Source: Avena insularis (lineage: Eukaryota; Streptophyta; Magnoliopsida; Poales; Poaceae). From it: 64,000 nt of DNA. The translations under genes and the position numbers were made by a program. Within the stretch, counting starts at the first letter, position 1. Every line of letters begins with the position of its first letter. The notes below the pieces were generated by a model. That model had not been told where the DNA came from, did not search any database, and saw only the letters and a program-made list of their open reading frames with translations. Positions 48,425-62,656 of this stretch are shown here, piece after piece. The DNA lies in the NCBI GenBank assembly GCA_023614405.1, contig CM042687.1:263047480-263111479 (forward strand), in the 5' to 3' direction.

Positions 48425-48712
48425 CCCGAAACTTCTTTCAGTAACGTAGGATTCCGAGTCAGTTGAGTCGGATATGTTTTGCTCTGACCTTAGTCTTTTC
48501 CTTTGCTTAGTTTAAAACATAAGCCCGATTTTTCAGCGGCGTGCGGACTAACAACTTCTCAGACCAAGTCCTGTCACTGACATGAGTCCTATCAGCATGA
48601 CCATTGTGGGTCCGCTCCTTATGGAACAGAACGATGTTTCAATGCCTACATGAAAATCGAGGGGGCAGAAGAGTCGCGTGGAAGCTAACTCCCCCTCTCC
48701 TATACACGTGGC
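48425..48712 (-). other. Gypsy F internal 3' end, piece 2
   Basis: Non-coding sequence continuing from 46506. It ends abruptly at 48712/48713, where the Copia D polyprotein begins, with no LTR or TSD between. Confidence 0.6.
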
Positions 48713-51700
48713 GCTAATCGTAGCTTGATGTGCTTCAGCTTCCTGTGTGACCTTGGTTCTTGCGCATTGGCTATGGCGCCCATGTTATCACAGTAGGTAG
48801 ACATTGGGTCCAGCGCACTTGGAACCACACCGAGCTCTATAATGAACTCCTTCATCCATATCGCCTCTTGTGAAGCCTCCAAAGCAGCTATGTATTCCGA
48901 TTCAGTTGAAGATCTCACCACAATGCTTTGCTTTGCACTCCTCCAGCTAACTGCTGCACCATTCAAAGTAAATACATATCTAGATTGAGATTTAGAATCA
49001 TCCGGATCGGTGTTACAACTAGCATCGGTGTAACCATTAACAACGAGTTGTTCATCACCTCCATAAGAAAGAACCATATCCTTAGTTCTTCTCAAGTACT
49101 TAAGGATGTTTTTGACCGCTATCCAATGATCCACTACTGGATCACTTTGATATCTGCTAGTCAAACTAACAACATATGCAATGTCGGGTCTAGTACATAG
49201 CATGGCATACATTAGGGATCCTATGGCTGAGGCATAGGGAGTCTTACTCATCCTTTCTCTATCTTCTGTCGTTGCTGGACTTTGAGTTTTACTCAAGGTC
49301 GTATTGGGCAACATGGGCAAGAACCCTTTCTTGCTATCTTCCATTCCAAACCTCTTTAGAACTTTGTCCAAATATGTACTTTGTGACAATGATATTAGGA
49401 GTCTCGATCTATCTCTATAACTATTTATGCCTAATATGTAAGCTACTTCGCCAAGATCTTTCATTGAAAAACTATTATTCAAATATTCTTTGACACTATT
49501 AAGAAGGTCTACATCATTCCCGATCAACAATATGTCATCTACATATAGTATTAAGAATGCTACAGAGCTCCCACTCACTTTCTTGTAAATACAAGCTTCT
49601 CCATAAATTTGTATAAAACCAAAACTTTTGATTACCTTATCAAAACGTTGATTCCAACTTCGGGATGCTTGCTTCAATCCATATATGGACCGTTGAAGTT
49701 TGCATACCTTGTCAGCATCTTTAGGATCGAAAAAACCTTTGGGTTGCATCATATACAACTCTTCATCAATGTCTCCATTGAGGAACGCCGTTTTGACATC
49801 CATCTGCCATATCTCATAATCGTAATATGCAGCGATTGCTAACATAATCCTCACAGACTTTAGCTTCGCTACTGGTGAGAAAGTCTCATCGTAGTCAACT
49901 CCTTGAATTTGTCGCAACCCTTTTGCGACAAGTCGAGCTTTATAGACAGTAACATTACCATCAGCATCTGTTTTATTCTTGAAAATCCATTTGTTCTCGA
50001 CAGCCTTCCGGCCATCCGGTAAGTCCACCAAAGTCCATACTTGGTTTTCGTACATGGATCCAATCTCGCATTTCATGGCATCTTGCCATTTATTGGAATC
50101 TAGGCTCATCATCGCTTCCTCATATGTCGCAGGGTCATCAGTGTTGTCCACCAACATGACACTCATAATGGGATCATACCAATCAGGAGTGGTACGAGTT
50201 CTCCTTGACCTGCGAGGCTCTGTAGCAACTTCAACCAAAGTTTCATGATCATCATCATTAGCTTCCTCTCTTATTGGTGTAGGCACCACAGGAACTACTT
50301 CCGGTGCTGCGCTACTCGCAAGTTCGAGAGAAGGTTCAACAACCTCGTCGAGTTCTACTTTCCTTTCAGTCACTTCTTTCGAGATAAATTCCTTCTCTAG
50401 AAAGGATCCATTCTTAGCAACGAAGATTTTGCCTTCGGATCTATGATAGAAGGTATACCCAATATTTTCCTTCGGGTATCCTATGAATACACATTTTTCC
50501 ACTTTGGGTTCAAGCTTGTCCGGCTGTAACTTCTTTACATAGGCTTCGCAACCCCAAACTTTAAGGAACGACAATTATGTTTCTTCCCAAACCATAATTC
50601 ATACCGTGTCGTTTCAACGGATTTAGATGGTGCCCTATTTAAAGTGAATGCGGTTGTTTCTAATGCATATACCCAAAATGATAGCGGTAAATCTGTAAGT
50701 GACATCATAGAACGAACCATATCTAAGAGAGTTCGATTACGACGTTCGGACACACCATTACGCTGTGGTGTTCCTGGCGGTGTCAATTGTGAAAGTATTC
50801 CACATTTCTTTAAATGCTTGCCAAACTCGTCACTTAGATATTCACCTCCACGATCAGAACATAGAAATTTAATCTTCTTGTTACGTTGATTCTCTACCTC
50901 ACTTTGAAATTCCTTAAACTTCTCGAAAGTTTCGGACTTATGTTTCCTGAAATAGATATACCCATATCTACTCAAGTCATCTGTGAAGGTAAGAACATAA
51001 CGATAACCACCGCGCGATGCTACACTCATTGGACCACACACATCGGTATGTATGATTTCCAACAAGTCCGTAGCTCGCTCCATCATCCCAGAAAATGGAG
51101 TCTTAGTCATTTTACCCATCAGACATGCTTCGCATCTTTCAAGTGATTCAAGAAGTCCATCGGAATGGAGTTTCTTCATACGCTTCACTCCAATATGACC
51201 AAGACGACAGTGCCACATATAGGTCGAGTTATCGCTCAATTTCAAACGTTTAGCTTCAATGTTATTAATATGTGTATTTCCACTATCGAGATTCAACAAG
51301 AATAGACCATCTATCAAAGGTGCATGTGCATAAAACATATTACTCATATAAATCGAACAACCATTATTTTCGGATTTAAACAAGTAACCGTCTCGCAATA
51401 AACATGATCCAGATATAATGTTCATGCTCAACGCAGGCACCAAATAACAATTATTTAAGTATAAAACTAATCCCGATGGTAGATGAAGAGGTAGCGTGCC
51501 GACCGCGATCACATCAACCTTTGATCCATTTCCAATGCGCATCGTCACCTTGTTCTTCGCTAGCTTCCGTTTATTTTGCAGTACCTGTTTCGAGTTACAG
51601 ATATGAGCAACCGAACTAGTATCAAATACCCAGGCACTACTACAAGTACTAGTGAGATACACATCAATAACATGTATATCGGATATATCTTTCTTCTTGA

Positions 51701-52523
51701 TGTTGTCGTTCTTCAATTCCACCAAGTACTTTGGGCAATTCCTCTTCCAGTGACCTTCTCCCTTGAAGTAAAAGCACTCAGTATCAGGCTTTGGTCCAGC
51801 CTTGGTCTTCTTCGTCGGTGCGGTAACTTTCTTACCACCCTTCTTGAAGTTTCCCTTTTTCTTAGACTTGCCTTTCTTGAATTTGGTGGTCTTATTGACC
51901 AACAACACTTGATGCTCTTTCTTGATCTCCACTTCTGCAGATTTCAACATGGAGAAGAGTTCTGGCAACGTCTTGTTCATGTTTTGCATATTGTAGTTCA
52001 TCACAAAGTTCTTGTAACTTGGTGGAAGTGATTGGAGGACACGGTAAATCCCCAAAGCATTAGGAATCACTATACCCAAACTTTGGAGTTTGTTTGCGTG
52101 CCTAGACATCTTAAGCACATGCTCACTAACGGAGCTGCCCTCTTTCATCTTGTAGTTAAAGAACTTTTCAGAAGCCTCATAACTCTTAACTGCATCGTGA
52201 GTCTCAAAAATAATTTTGAGTTCACGGACAATATCATATGGTTCTTGGTTCTCAATCCTTTTCTGAAGCTCCAATTCCAAACCATACAAGATAGCACACT
52301 GAACTGTGGAGTACTGATTCTTCCGAGTGAGGTAAAAATTCTTTACTTCATCGGTAGCAGTAGCTGCAGGTGGTTCACCCAGCGGTGCATCCAGCACATA
52401 GGTCAAATTACCAGCATTGAGGATAATCCTCAAATTGCGGAACCAATCCGCGAAGTTGCATCCATTGTTTTTCAACTTTTCTTTCTCTAGGAACGTATTA
52501 AAATTGATGGTAGGGGCCGCCAT
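48713..52523 (-). pseudogene. Copia D gag-pol, one frameshift and lost C-terminus
   Basis: ATG at 52523-52521 (MAAPTINF). Gag (UBN2-type), a knuckle near 51780-51740 with its second Cys replaced by Phe (CFYFKGEGHWKRNC), protease WVFDTSSVAHIC and GAG-pre-integrase follow. The integrase has HTDVCGP, DRGGEYLS and the NGVSERRNRT Glu. A 1-nt deletion near 50566 shifts the frame, then RT (YVDD at 49545-49534) and RNase H (TDAS, TESEYIAALEAS, YCDNMGAIANAQ) follow. Homology ends at KLKHIKLR near 48713, and the last four residues before the stop near 48700 come from Gypsy F DNA. No other stop is seen, so D is the best preserved polyprotein here. Confidence 0.92.
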
Positions 52524-53584
52524 TGATCTACAACATATTTGCAATAGTTTAGAATAAGTTTATGACAAATTGAGTTCTAATTAATAGTTAAATTAATCTA
52601 GGTGAACTCCCACTCAAAACAATATCCCTCACATTGATTTAGTGATCACACGAACCAAATCCACCACATCAAAACCGATCATCACGAGAGTTGATGTAGC
52701 TTCAATGGCGAACAATCAATATGTTCATCATATCTACTATATGACTCATGCTTTACTTTTCGGTGATCCGTGTTCCGAGACCATGTCTGTACATGCTAGG
52801 ATCGTCAAGATCAAACCTTAGCTTCCGCATTAGCAAATCTGGCTTGCTCACGTTGTATACAACCGCAGAATCTAACACACCTGATCATCACGTGGTGCTT
52901 CGAAACAACAAGCTTTAGCAACGGTGCTTACTAAGGATGAACACTTTGGAACTTGAAATTTGTGTGCATGAGGGATCATCTTATAATGCTACCATCGTTA
53001 ACTAAGCAATACAAGATGCATAAAGGATTAACATCACGTGCAATTCATAATATGTGATATGATATGGCCTTTCTTCTTGTGCTTCCGATCTCCATCTTCA
53101 AGGACGAACATGATCTCCATCATCACCGGTATAGCGTCAAGGTAAATGGCGCCATTTCATGGTTGTCGTCCACCAGCTTCAACTATTACAACTACTTCGA
53201 ATAGACACGCGGGTCTTAACAGAATTTAAAGACAACCATATGGCTCCTGCCGGTTGCCAACTTACAATAAGGAACATTGCATACATAAAATATAATCACA
53301 ATCATGGCCATATCACATCACAGCACACCCCTGCAAAACAAAGTTAGATGCCTCTAATTTTCTTTGCATATTTTACGTGGTTTGGGGATTTCAATAAGTG
53401 CCGATCTAACTTACGAACATGAACCACAACGTTGATGCTTGAACTATCAAGTGTCCATTGTAAATTGGATCTATACTATGATGGGAGAGACAGGCACCCG
53501 CCAAGCCACTTATGCAATACAAGTTGCATGTTCAGCGTGGAGCAAGTCTCATGAACGATGTCATGTAAGGTTAGCCCGGGCCAC
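52524..53584 (-). other. Copia D leader
   Basis: Untranslated leader matching 30093-31269 of Copia A in reverse orientation, including the GAGTGGGAG motif near 52610. It is cut at 53584 by Copia E and continues at 62528. Confidence 0.85.
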
Positions 53585-55470
53585 TGTTGGAGATATGCCC
53601 TAGAGGCAATAATAAATGTAGTTATTATTATATCTTTGTGTTTATGATAAATGTTTACATTCATGCTATAATAGTATTAACAAGGAAACATTGATACTTG
53701 TGTGATTTGTAAACTTAATTTGAAGTCCCTAGTAAAGCCTCTATATAATACTGGCTTGTTGGTTAATAGATGATTGTGGTTTCCCTATCATGAACATTGA
53801 GATGTTATTAACAACAAGATCATATCGTTAGGAGAATGATATGATGGACATACTCCTATAGATAAGCGTAGCATAAAGATCAAGTCATTTTAATAGTTCA
53901 ATTGCTATATGCTTTCTGATACATAGTAATCTAATTCCTTCGACCATGAGATCATGCATATCACCTTTACCGGATGGATGCTTTGATGACATCAAACACC
54001 ACACCGTAACTGGGTGGCTATAAAGGTGGCATTGAGTGTTCGGAAAGTATTGGTTGAAACACATGGATCAAGAGTGGGATTTGTCCATCCATATGACGGA
54101 TAGATATACTCTGGGCCCTCTCGGTGAAATGTCATCCAATTAGCTTGCAAGCATGTGGTAGCTCACAAGGGATCACATATCAGGAACGAGAAAAGAGTAC
54201 TTGTCGATAACGAGGTTGAACTAGGTATGCAGAGATACCGACGATCATAACCTCGGATAAGTAAACTATTGTGAGACAAAGGAAATTGATATCGTATGTA
54301 AGTGGTTCATTCGATCATAAATCGTAGAAATATGTAGAGCCATATGAATTTCCAGATTCCTCTATCGGTTATTGTTCGGAGAAGTGTCTCGATCATGTCC
54401 GCATAATTCACGAACCGTGGGAGACACACTTAAGGATTGACGTTGTTTGAGAAGTTATGGAATGATGAAAGAGACGAATGTTGTTGAGTCTCGAATGGGA
54501 TTCGGGATATCACGAGGAGATCCGGAATGGTCCGGAGAATAAGATTCATATAAGGAAAGTCCCGTTTCGGAGTTGGGGAATGGTTCCGGTGTTTTCATCG
54601 GGAATGTTCTAGAATGTTCCGGAATGTCCGGCACTCCGGAGGGGAAGGGTACATGAATGTGTTGTATCAAGTTGGTGTGATTGCATCATGTACTAAGTGT
54701 CATCGCTGAACCAAATAAAGGATTAATTCAAATCCTAGTTTGAAAAGTCAAACGGCTAGTTTGAAAAGTCAAACGGCTAAATTTGGAAAGAGGAAAAGAG
54801 GAGGAAACTGAGTTGGGGAGGAGTCCCTCCTCCCCACCGCCGGCGCCACCCAAGCCGAGTTGGGGAGGGACTCCTCTCCCTCCCCTTGGCCGGCCGGCCC
54901 CTCCACCTATATAAGGAGGGGCAGGGCTCCCTCCTAGAGAGACACAAGATCCTCTCCTCCAAACCCTAGTCCCAAGCCGCCGCCGCCTCCAAGCCGCCGC
55001 CAGCCCTAGGTGAAACCCTAGCCGCCGGCACTAGCCCCTCCTCGGTGTGTCTAAACCCTAGATCGTCGAGGGACTCTCTCATACTCCACCATACTCGCTC
55101 CGGCTTAAGGCGAAGCCCTGCGAGATCTCCCCTCTACTTCCGGTACCACGCCGTTGTGCTGCCGGAATCGCGAGGAGAGTGCTACAACCTCCGCTGCCTG
55201 CTGGAACAAGGGAGAGGAAGGTCTTCGTCAGTACAGGCGTGTGACCGATTGCGGGGCGCTGCCAGAACGCCGGAAGGATCGTCTACGCGATCTTGAGATC
55301 GGGAAGAGTACGACTACATCACCCACGAGAATCCGCTCTCGTTAAACACTTTGGAATCTTCGAGGGTGAGTTATTCTATCGACTCGTTGCTACAATCTAG
55401 TAGATAGATCTTGGCTTGTTTGTTTGTATGCGGTAGAAAATTTTTGTTTTCCATGCTACGAAACCCTACA
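53585..55470 (+). repeat. Copia E 5' LTR
   Basis: 1886 bp, TGTTGGAGATATGCCC to AAACCCTACA. TATA box TATATAA at 54908-54914. Differences from the 3' LTR are clustered after about position 530 of the LTR. Confidence 0.93.
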
Positions 55471-56651
55471 GTGGTATCAGAGCCGTGTCTATATGTAGAT
55501 CTGTTGCACGAGTAGAACACAATGGTCATTGTGGGCGTTGATGCTTTTATTGTCGATTGCTTCTTGTGTACTTTGCATCTTGCGGGATGTTGGGATGAAG
55601 CGGCCCGGGCTAACCTTACATGACATCGTTCATGAGACTTGCTCCACGCTTGACATGCAACTTGTATTGCATAAGTGGCTTTGCGGTGCCTGTTTCTCCT
55701 AGCATAGTTAAGATCCAATTTACAACGGGTGATTAACAATACTAGTATCAATGTTGTGGTTCATGTTCGTAAGTTAGAACGACACTTATTGAAAGCCCCA
55801 AACCACGTAAAACATGCAAAGAAAGTAGAGGCGTCTAACTTTGTTTTGCAGGGGTGTGCTGTGATGTGATATGGCCATGATTGTGATTATATTTGATGTA
55901 TGCAATGTTCCTTATTGTAAGTTGGCAACCGGCAGGAGCCATATGGTTGTCTTTAATTTATGTTAAGACCCGTGTCTATTCAAAGTAGTTGTAATAGTTA
56001 AAGCGTGGGCGACATCCATGGAGAAGCGTCATTGACCTTGATGCAATGCGGTGATGATGGAGATCATGTTCGTGCTAGAAGATGGTGATCGGAAGCACAA
56101 AGAAGAAAAGCCATATCATATCACATATTATGAATTGCATGTGATGTTAATCCTTTATGCATCTTGTATTGCTTAGTAGACAACGGTAGCATTATAAGAT
56201 GATCCCTCATGCACATGAATTTCAAGTCATAAAGTGTTCACCCTTAGTTAGCACCGTTGCTAAAGCTTGTTGCTTCAAAGCACCACGTGATGATCGGGTG
56301 TGTTAGATTCCGCAAGTGTATACAACGTGAGCAAGCCAGATTTGCTCATGCGGAAACTAAGGTTTGATCTTGATGAGCCTAGCATGTACAGACATGGTCT
56401 CGGAACACGGATCACCGAAAGGTAAAGCATGAATCATATAGTAGATATGATGAACATGTCGATTGTTCGCCATTGAAACTATATCAACTCTCGTGATGAT
56501 CGGTGTTGATGTGGTGGATTTGGTTCGTGTGATCACTAAAACAATGTGAGGGATATTGTTTTGAGTGGGAGTTCACCTAGATTAAATTTATTAATCTGAA
56601 CTCAATTTGTCATAAACTTAGTCTAAACTATTGCAAATATGTTGTAGATCA
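55471..56651 (+). other. Copia E primer site and leader
   Basis: TGGTATCAGAGCC at 55472-55484, then a 1.2-kb untranslated leader homologous to those of A and D. Confidence 0.85.
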
Positions 56652-59600
56652 ATGGCAGCCCCTACCATCAATTTTAAGGCGTTCCTAGAGAAATAAAAGT
56701 TGAAAAACAATGGAAGCAACTTCACGGATTGGTTCCGCAATTTGAGGATTGTCCTCACTGCTGGTAATTTGACCTATGTGCTGGATGCACCGCTGGGTGA
56801 CCCACCTGCAGCTGATGCTGCCGATGAAGTAAAGAATGTTTACCTCACTCGGAAGACTTAGTACTCCACAGTTCAGTGTGCTATCTTGTATGGTTTAGAA
56901 TCGGAGCTTCAGAAAAGGTTTGAAAATTCAGACCCATATGATATTGTCGAGGATCTCAAATTGATCTTTGAGACTCATGCGGCAATTGAAAGCTATGAGG
57001 CTTCTGAAAAGTTCTTTAACTGCAAGATGGAAGAGGCGGTTCATCGTGAGCATGTGCTTAAGATGTGCAGGCACGCAAACAAACTTCAAAGCTTGGGTAT
57101 TGTGATTCCTAATGCTTTGGGGATTTACCGTGTCCTCCAATCACTACCACCAAGTTACAAGAACTTTGTGATGAACTACAACATGCAAAACATGAACAAG
57201 ACGTTGCCAGAACTCTTGGCCATGTTAAGGTCTGCAGAAGTGGAGATCAAGAAAGAGCACCAAGTGTTGTTGGTAAATAAGACCACCAAATTCAAGAAAG
57301 GCAAGTCTAAGCAGAAGGGACACTTCAAAAAGGGTGGTAAGAAAGTTACCACGCCGACGAAGAAGACCAAGGCTGGACCTAAGCACGATCTTGAGTGCTT
57401 TTCTTGCAAGGAGAAGGTCCTTTGAGCGGAATTGCCCAAAGTACTTGGCGGATTTGAAGAACGGCAACATCAAGAAGAAAGGTATATCTCGATATACATG
57501 TTATTGATGTGTATCTCACTAGTACTCATAGTAGTGCAGGTATTTGATCTTTGGTTCGGTTGCTCATATTTGTAACTCAAAGCAGGTCTTTGCGAAATAA
57601 GCGGAAGCTAGCGAAGAACGAGGTGATGATGCGGCGTTGGAAGCGGATCAAAGGTTGATGTGATCGCGATTGACACGCTACCCCTTCATCTACCATCGGG
57701 ATTAGTTTTATACTTAAATAATTGTTATTTGGTGCTGCGTTAAGCATGAACATTATATCGGGATCTTGTTTATTGAGGCGGTTACTTGTTTAAGTGCGAG
57801 AATAATGGTTGTTCGATTTATATGAGTAATATGTTTTATGCACATGCACCTTTGATAGATGGTCTATTCTTGTTGAATCTCGATAGTGGAAATACACATA
57901 TTAATAACATTGAGGCTAAGCGTTTGAAATCGGCGATAACTCGACCTATATGTAACCTATCGTCTTGGTCACATTGGAGTGAAGCGTATGAAGAAACTCC
58001 ATTCCGATGGACTTCTTGAATCACTTGATTTGAATCACTTGATAGATGTGAAGCATGTCGATGGGTAAAATGACTAAGACTCCATTTTCTGGTATGATGG
58101 AGCGAGCTACGGACTTGTTGGAAATCATACATACCGATGTGTGTGGTCCAATGAGTGTAGCATCGCGTGGTGGTTATCGTTATGTTCTCACCTTCACGGA
58201 TGACTTGAGTAGATATGGGTATATCTATTTCATGAAACATAAGTCCGAAACTTTCGAGAAGTTTAAGGAATTTCAAAGTGAGGTAGAGAATCAACATAAC
58301 AAGAAGATTAAATTTCTACGTTCTGATCGTGGAGGTGAATATCTAAGTTACGAGTTTGGCGAGCATTTGAAGAAATGCGGAATACTTTCGCAGTTGACAC
58401 CGCCGGGAACACCACAGCGTAATGGTGTGTCCGAACGTCGTAATCGAACTCTCTTAGATATGGTTCGTTCTATGATGTCACTTACAGATTTACTGCTATC
58501 ATTTTGGGGTTATGCATTAGAAACAGCCGCATTCACTTTAAATAGGGCACCGTCTAAATCCGTTGAAATGACACCGTATGAATTATGGTTTGGGAAGAAA
58601 CCTAGATTGTCGTTCCTTAAAGTTTGGGGGTGCGAAGCCTATGTAAAGAAGTTACAACCGGACAAGCTTGAACCCAAAGCGGAAAAATGCGTCTTCATAG
58701 GATACCCGAAGGAAACTATTGGGTATACCTTCTATCATAGATCCGAAGGCAAAATCTTCGTTGCCAAGAATGGATCCTTTCTAGAGAAGGAATTTCTCTC
58801 GAAAGAAGTGACTGGAAGGAAAGTAGAACTCGACGAGGTTGTCGAACCTTCTCTCGAAATTGCGAGTAGCGCGGCACCGGAAGAAGTTCGTGTGGTGCCT
58901 GCACCAATAAGAGAGGAAGCTAATGATGATGATCATGAAACTTCGGTTGTAGTTGCTACAGAGCCTCGCGGGTCAACAAGAACTCGTACCACTCCAGATT
59001 GGTATGATCCCATTATGAGTGTCATGTTGGTGGACAACACCGATGACCACGAGACATATGAGGAAGCGATGATGAGCCCAGATTCAATAAATGGCAAGAA
59101 GCCATGAAATCCGAGATTGGATCCATGTACGAAAACCAAGTATGGACTTTGGTGGACTTTAGGATGGTCGGAAGAACATCGAAAACAAATGGATCTTCAA
59201 GAAAAGCAGATCTTGATGGTAATGTTCTGTCTATAAAGCTCGACTTATCGCAAAAGGGTTCGACAAATTCAAGGAGTTGACTACGATGAGACTTTCTCAC
59301 CATGGCGAAGCTAAAGTCATGAGGATTATGTTAGCAATCGCTGCATATTACGATTATGAGATATGGCAGATGGATGTCAAAACAGCATTCCTCAATGGAG
59401 ACATTGATGAAGAGTTGTATATGATGCAACCCAAAGGTTTTGTTGATCCTAAAGATGCTAACAAGGTATGCAAACTTCAACGGTCCATCTATGGATTGAA
59501 GCAAGCATCCGGAAGTTGGAATCAATGTTTTGATAAGGTGATCAAAAGTTTTGGTTTTATACAAACTTATGGAGAAGCTTCTATTTACAAGAAAGTGAGT

Positions 59601-60557
59601 GGGAGCTCTGTAGCATTCTTAATACTATATGTGGATGACATATTATTGATTGGGAATGATGTAGACCTTCTTAATAGTGTCAAGGAATATTTGAATAATA
59701 GTTTTTCAATGAAGGATCTTGGCGAAGCAGCTTACATATTAGGCATAAAGATTTATAGAGATAGATCGAAACGCCAAATATCATTGTCACAAAGTACATA
59801 TTTGGACAAAGTTCTAAAGAGGTTTGGAATGGAAGATAGCAAGAAAGGGTTCTTGCCCATGTTGCTAATCGACCTTGAGTAAAACTCAAAGTCCGACATC
59901 GTGAGAAGATAGAGAAAGGATGAGTAAGACTCCTATGCCTCAGCCATAGGATCTCTAATGTATGCCATGCTATGTACTAGACCCGACATTGCATATCTTG
60001 TTAGTTTAACTAGCAGATATCAAAGTGATCGAGTGGATCATTGGACAATGATCAAAAACATCCTTAAGTACTTGAGAAGAACTAAGGATATGGTTCTTTC
60101 TTATGGAGGTGATGAGCATTTCGTTGTTAATGGTTACCGATGCTAGTTGGAACACCGATCCGGATGATTCTAAATCACAATCTGGATCGTATTTATTTTG
60201 AATGGTGCAGCGATTAGCTGGAGGAGTGCAAAGCAAAGCGTTGTGGCGAGATCTTCAACTGAATCGGAATACATGGCTGCTTCGGAGGCTTCACAAGAAG
60301 CGATATGGATGAAAGAGTTCATTACAGAGCTAGGTGTGGTTCCTAGTGCGCTAGACCCAATGTCTATCTACTGTGATAACATGGGCGCCATAGCCAATGC
60401 GCAAGAACCAAGGTCACACAAGAAGCTGAAGCACATCAAGCTACGTTTTCACGCTATTCGAGAACATATCACGGATGGGGATATAAAGATTTGCAAAGTA
60501 CACACAGATCTGAATGTGGCGGATCCATTGACTAAACCTCTCCGAGGCAAAACATGA
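56652..60557 (+). pseudogene. Copia E gag-pol, broken by many small indels
   Basis: ATG 56652 (MAAPTINF) with TAA near 56694 and TAG near 56859. Gag runs open from 56886 to the stop at 57423-57425, inside the zinc knuckle. Between 57400 and 58054 (knuckle, protease, GAG-pre-integrase) the frame changes several times. The integrase core and its C-terminus are open at 58055-59107 with both Asp and the Glu motif. RT is open at 59277-59882 with YVDD at 59628-59639. RNase H is open at 60198-60557 (TESEYMAASEAS, YCDNMGAIANAQ). Further shifts lie at 59090-59310, near 59870-59950 and 60020-60200. The indel density is odd for an element with such similar LTR starts. Confidence 0.9.
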
Positions 60558-60632
60558 CACACCAAACTGCCATGGGTGTTCGGTATATTACCATGTAATC
60601 TAGATTAGATGACTCTAGTGCAATTGGGAGAC

Positions 60633-62522
60633 TGTTGGAGATATGCCCTAGAGGCAATAATAAATGTAGTTATTATTATATCTTTGTGTTTATGATAAAT
60701 GTTTACATTCATGCTATAATAGTATTAACAAGGAAACATTGATACTTGTGTGATTTGTAAACTTAATTTGAAGTCCCTAGTAAAGCCTCTATATAATACT
60801 GGCTTGTTGGTTAATAGATGATTGTGGTTTCCCTATCATGAACATTGAGATGTTATTAACAACAAGATCATATCGTTAGGAGAATGATATGATGGACATA
60901 CTCCTATAGATAAGCGTAGCATAAAGATCAAGTCATTTTAATAGTTCAATTGCTATATGCTTTCTGATACATAGTAATCTAATTCCTTCGACCATGAGAT
61001 CATGCATATCACCTTTACCGGATGGATGCTTTGATGACATCAAACACCACACCGTAACTGGGTGGCTATAAAGGTGGCATTGAGTGTTCGGAAAGTATTG
61101 GTTGAAACACATGGATCAAGAGTGGGATTTGTCCATCCATATGACGGATAGATATACTCTGGCCCTCTCGGTGAAATGTCATCCAATTAGCTTGCAAGCA
61201 TGTGACTGGCTCACAAGGGATCACATATCAGGAGCGAGAAAAGAGTACTTGTTGGTAGCGAGGTTGAACTAGGTATGCGAGATCTGGCGATCATAACCTC
61301 GGATAAGTAAACTATCGTGAGACAAAGGGAAATTGATATCGTATGTAAGTGGTTCATTCGATCGCAAAGTAATCGTAGAAATATGTAGAGCCATATGAAT
61401 TTCAGATTCCTCTATCGGTTATTGTTCGAGAAGTGTCTCGATCATGTCCGCATAATTCACGAACCGTAGGAGACACATAAGGATTGACGTTGTTTGAAGT
61501 TATGGAATGATGAGAAAGAGACGAATGTTGTTGGTCTCGAATGGGATTCGGGATATCACGAGGAGATCCGGAATGGTGGGAGAATAAGATTCATATAAGG
61601 AAAGTCCCGTTTGGAGTTGGGGAATGGTTAGGTGTTTTCATCGGGAATGTTCTAGAATGTTCGGAATGTCGGCACTCAGGAGGAAGGGTACATGAATGTG
61701 TTGTATCAAGTTGGTATGATTGCATCATGTACTAAGTGTCATCGCTGAACCAAATAAAGGATTAATTCAAATCCTAGTTTGAAAAGTCAAGCGGCTAGTT
61801 TGAAAAGTCAAGCAGCTAAATTTGGAAAGAGGAAAGAGGAGGAAGCGAGTTGGGAGGAGTCCCTCCTCCCATGGCGCCCACCCAAGCCGAGTTGGGGAGG
61901 GACTCCTCTCCCTCCCCTTGGCCGGCCGGCCCCTCCACCTATATAAGGAGGGGCAGGGCTCCCTCCTAGAGAGACACAAGATCCTCTCCTCCAAACCCTA
62001 GTCCCAAGCCGCCGCCGCCTCCAAGCCGCCGCCGGCCCTAGGGCACTCGCCGCCGCCGCCTAGGTGAAACCCTAGCCACCGGCACTATCCCCTCCTCGGC
62101 GTGTCTAAACCCTAGATCGTTGAGGGACTCTCTCATACTCCACCATACTCGCTCCGGCTTAAGGCGAAGCCCTGCGAGATCTCCCCTCTACTTCCGGTAC
62201 CATGCCGTTGTCTTTGGGAATCGCGAGGAGAGTGCTACAACCTCCGTGCTGGAACAAGGTAGAGGAAGGTCTTCGTAGTACGAGCGATGTGTGACCATTG
62301 CGGGGCTTCTTAGGAGCATGGCCGGAAGGATCGTCTACGCGATCTTGAGATCGGGAAGAGTACGACTACATCACCCACGAGAATCCGCTCTCGTTAAACA
62401 CTTTGGAATCTTCGAGGGTGAGTTATTCTATCAACTCGTTGCTACAATCTAGTAGATAGATCTTGGCTTGTTTGTTTGTATGCGGTAGAAATTTTTTGTT
62501 TTCCATGCTACGAAACCCTACA
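60633..62522 (+). repeat. Copia E 3' LTR
   Basis: 1890 bp, preceded by the PPT CAATTGGGAGAC (60621-60632). TATA box TATATAA at 61940-61946. Followed by GCCGC and Copia D sequence. Confidence 0.93.
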
Positions 62523-62656
62523 GCCGCTTCATCCCATCATACCGCAAGATGCAAAGTACACAAGAAGCAATTGATAATAAAAGCACCACCGCCCACAATG
62601 ACCATTGTGTTCTACTCGTGCAACAAATCTACATATACACACGGCTCTGATACCAC
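62523..62656 (-). other. Copia D leader start and primer site, copy 1
   Basis: On - the primer site TGGTATCAGAGCC is at 62655-62643, followed by leader up to the E insertion. Repeated 606 bp to the right. Confidence 0.85.

Larger units (their letters stand above)
53585..62522 (+). mobile_element. Copia retrotransposon E, complete, inserted in Copia D
   Basis: 5' LTR 53585-55470, primer site TGGTATCAGAGCC 55472-55484, gag-pol 56652-60557, PPT to 60632, 3' LTR 60633-62522. The flanks are GCCAC (53580-53584) and GCCGC (62523-62527), a TSD with one mismatch; the matching site in Copia A reads GGCC. The first ~530 bp of the two LTRs look identical, suggesting a recent insertion. Confidence 0.92.

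Noticed and set aside
55045..55345. ORFs in the GC-rich part of Copia LTRs (also 61767-62300 and 63384-63977)
   Set aside because: They are in the transcribed leader of the LTR and appear in several frames; no coding evidence.
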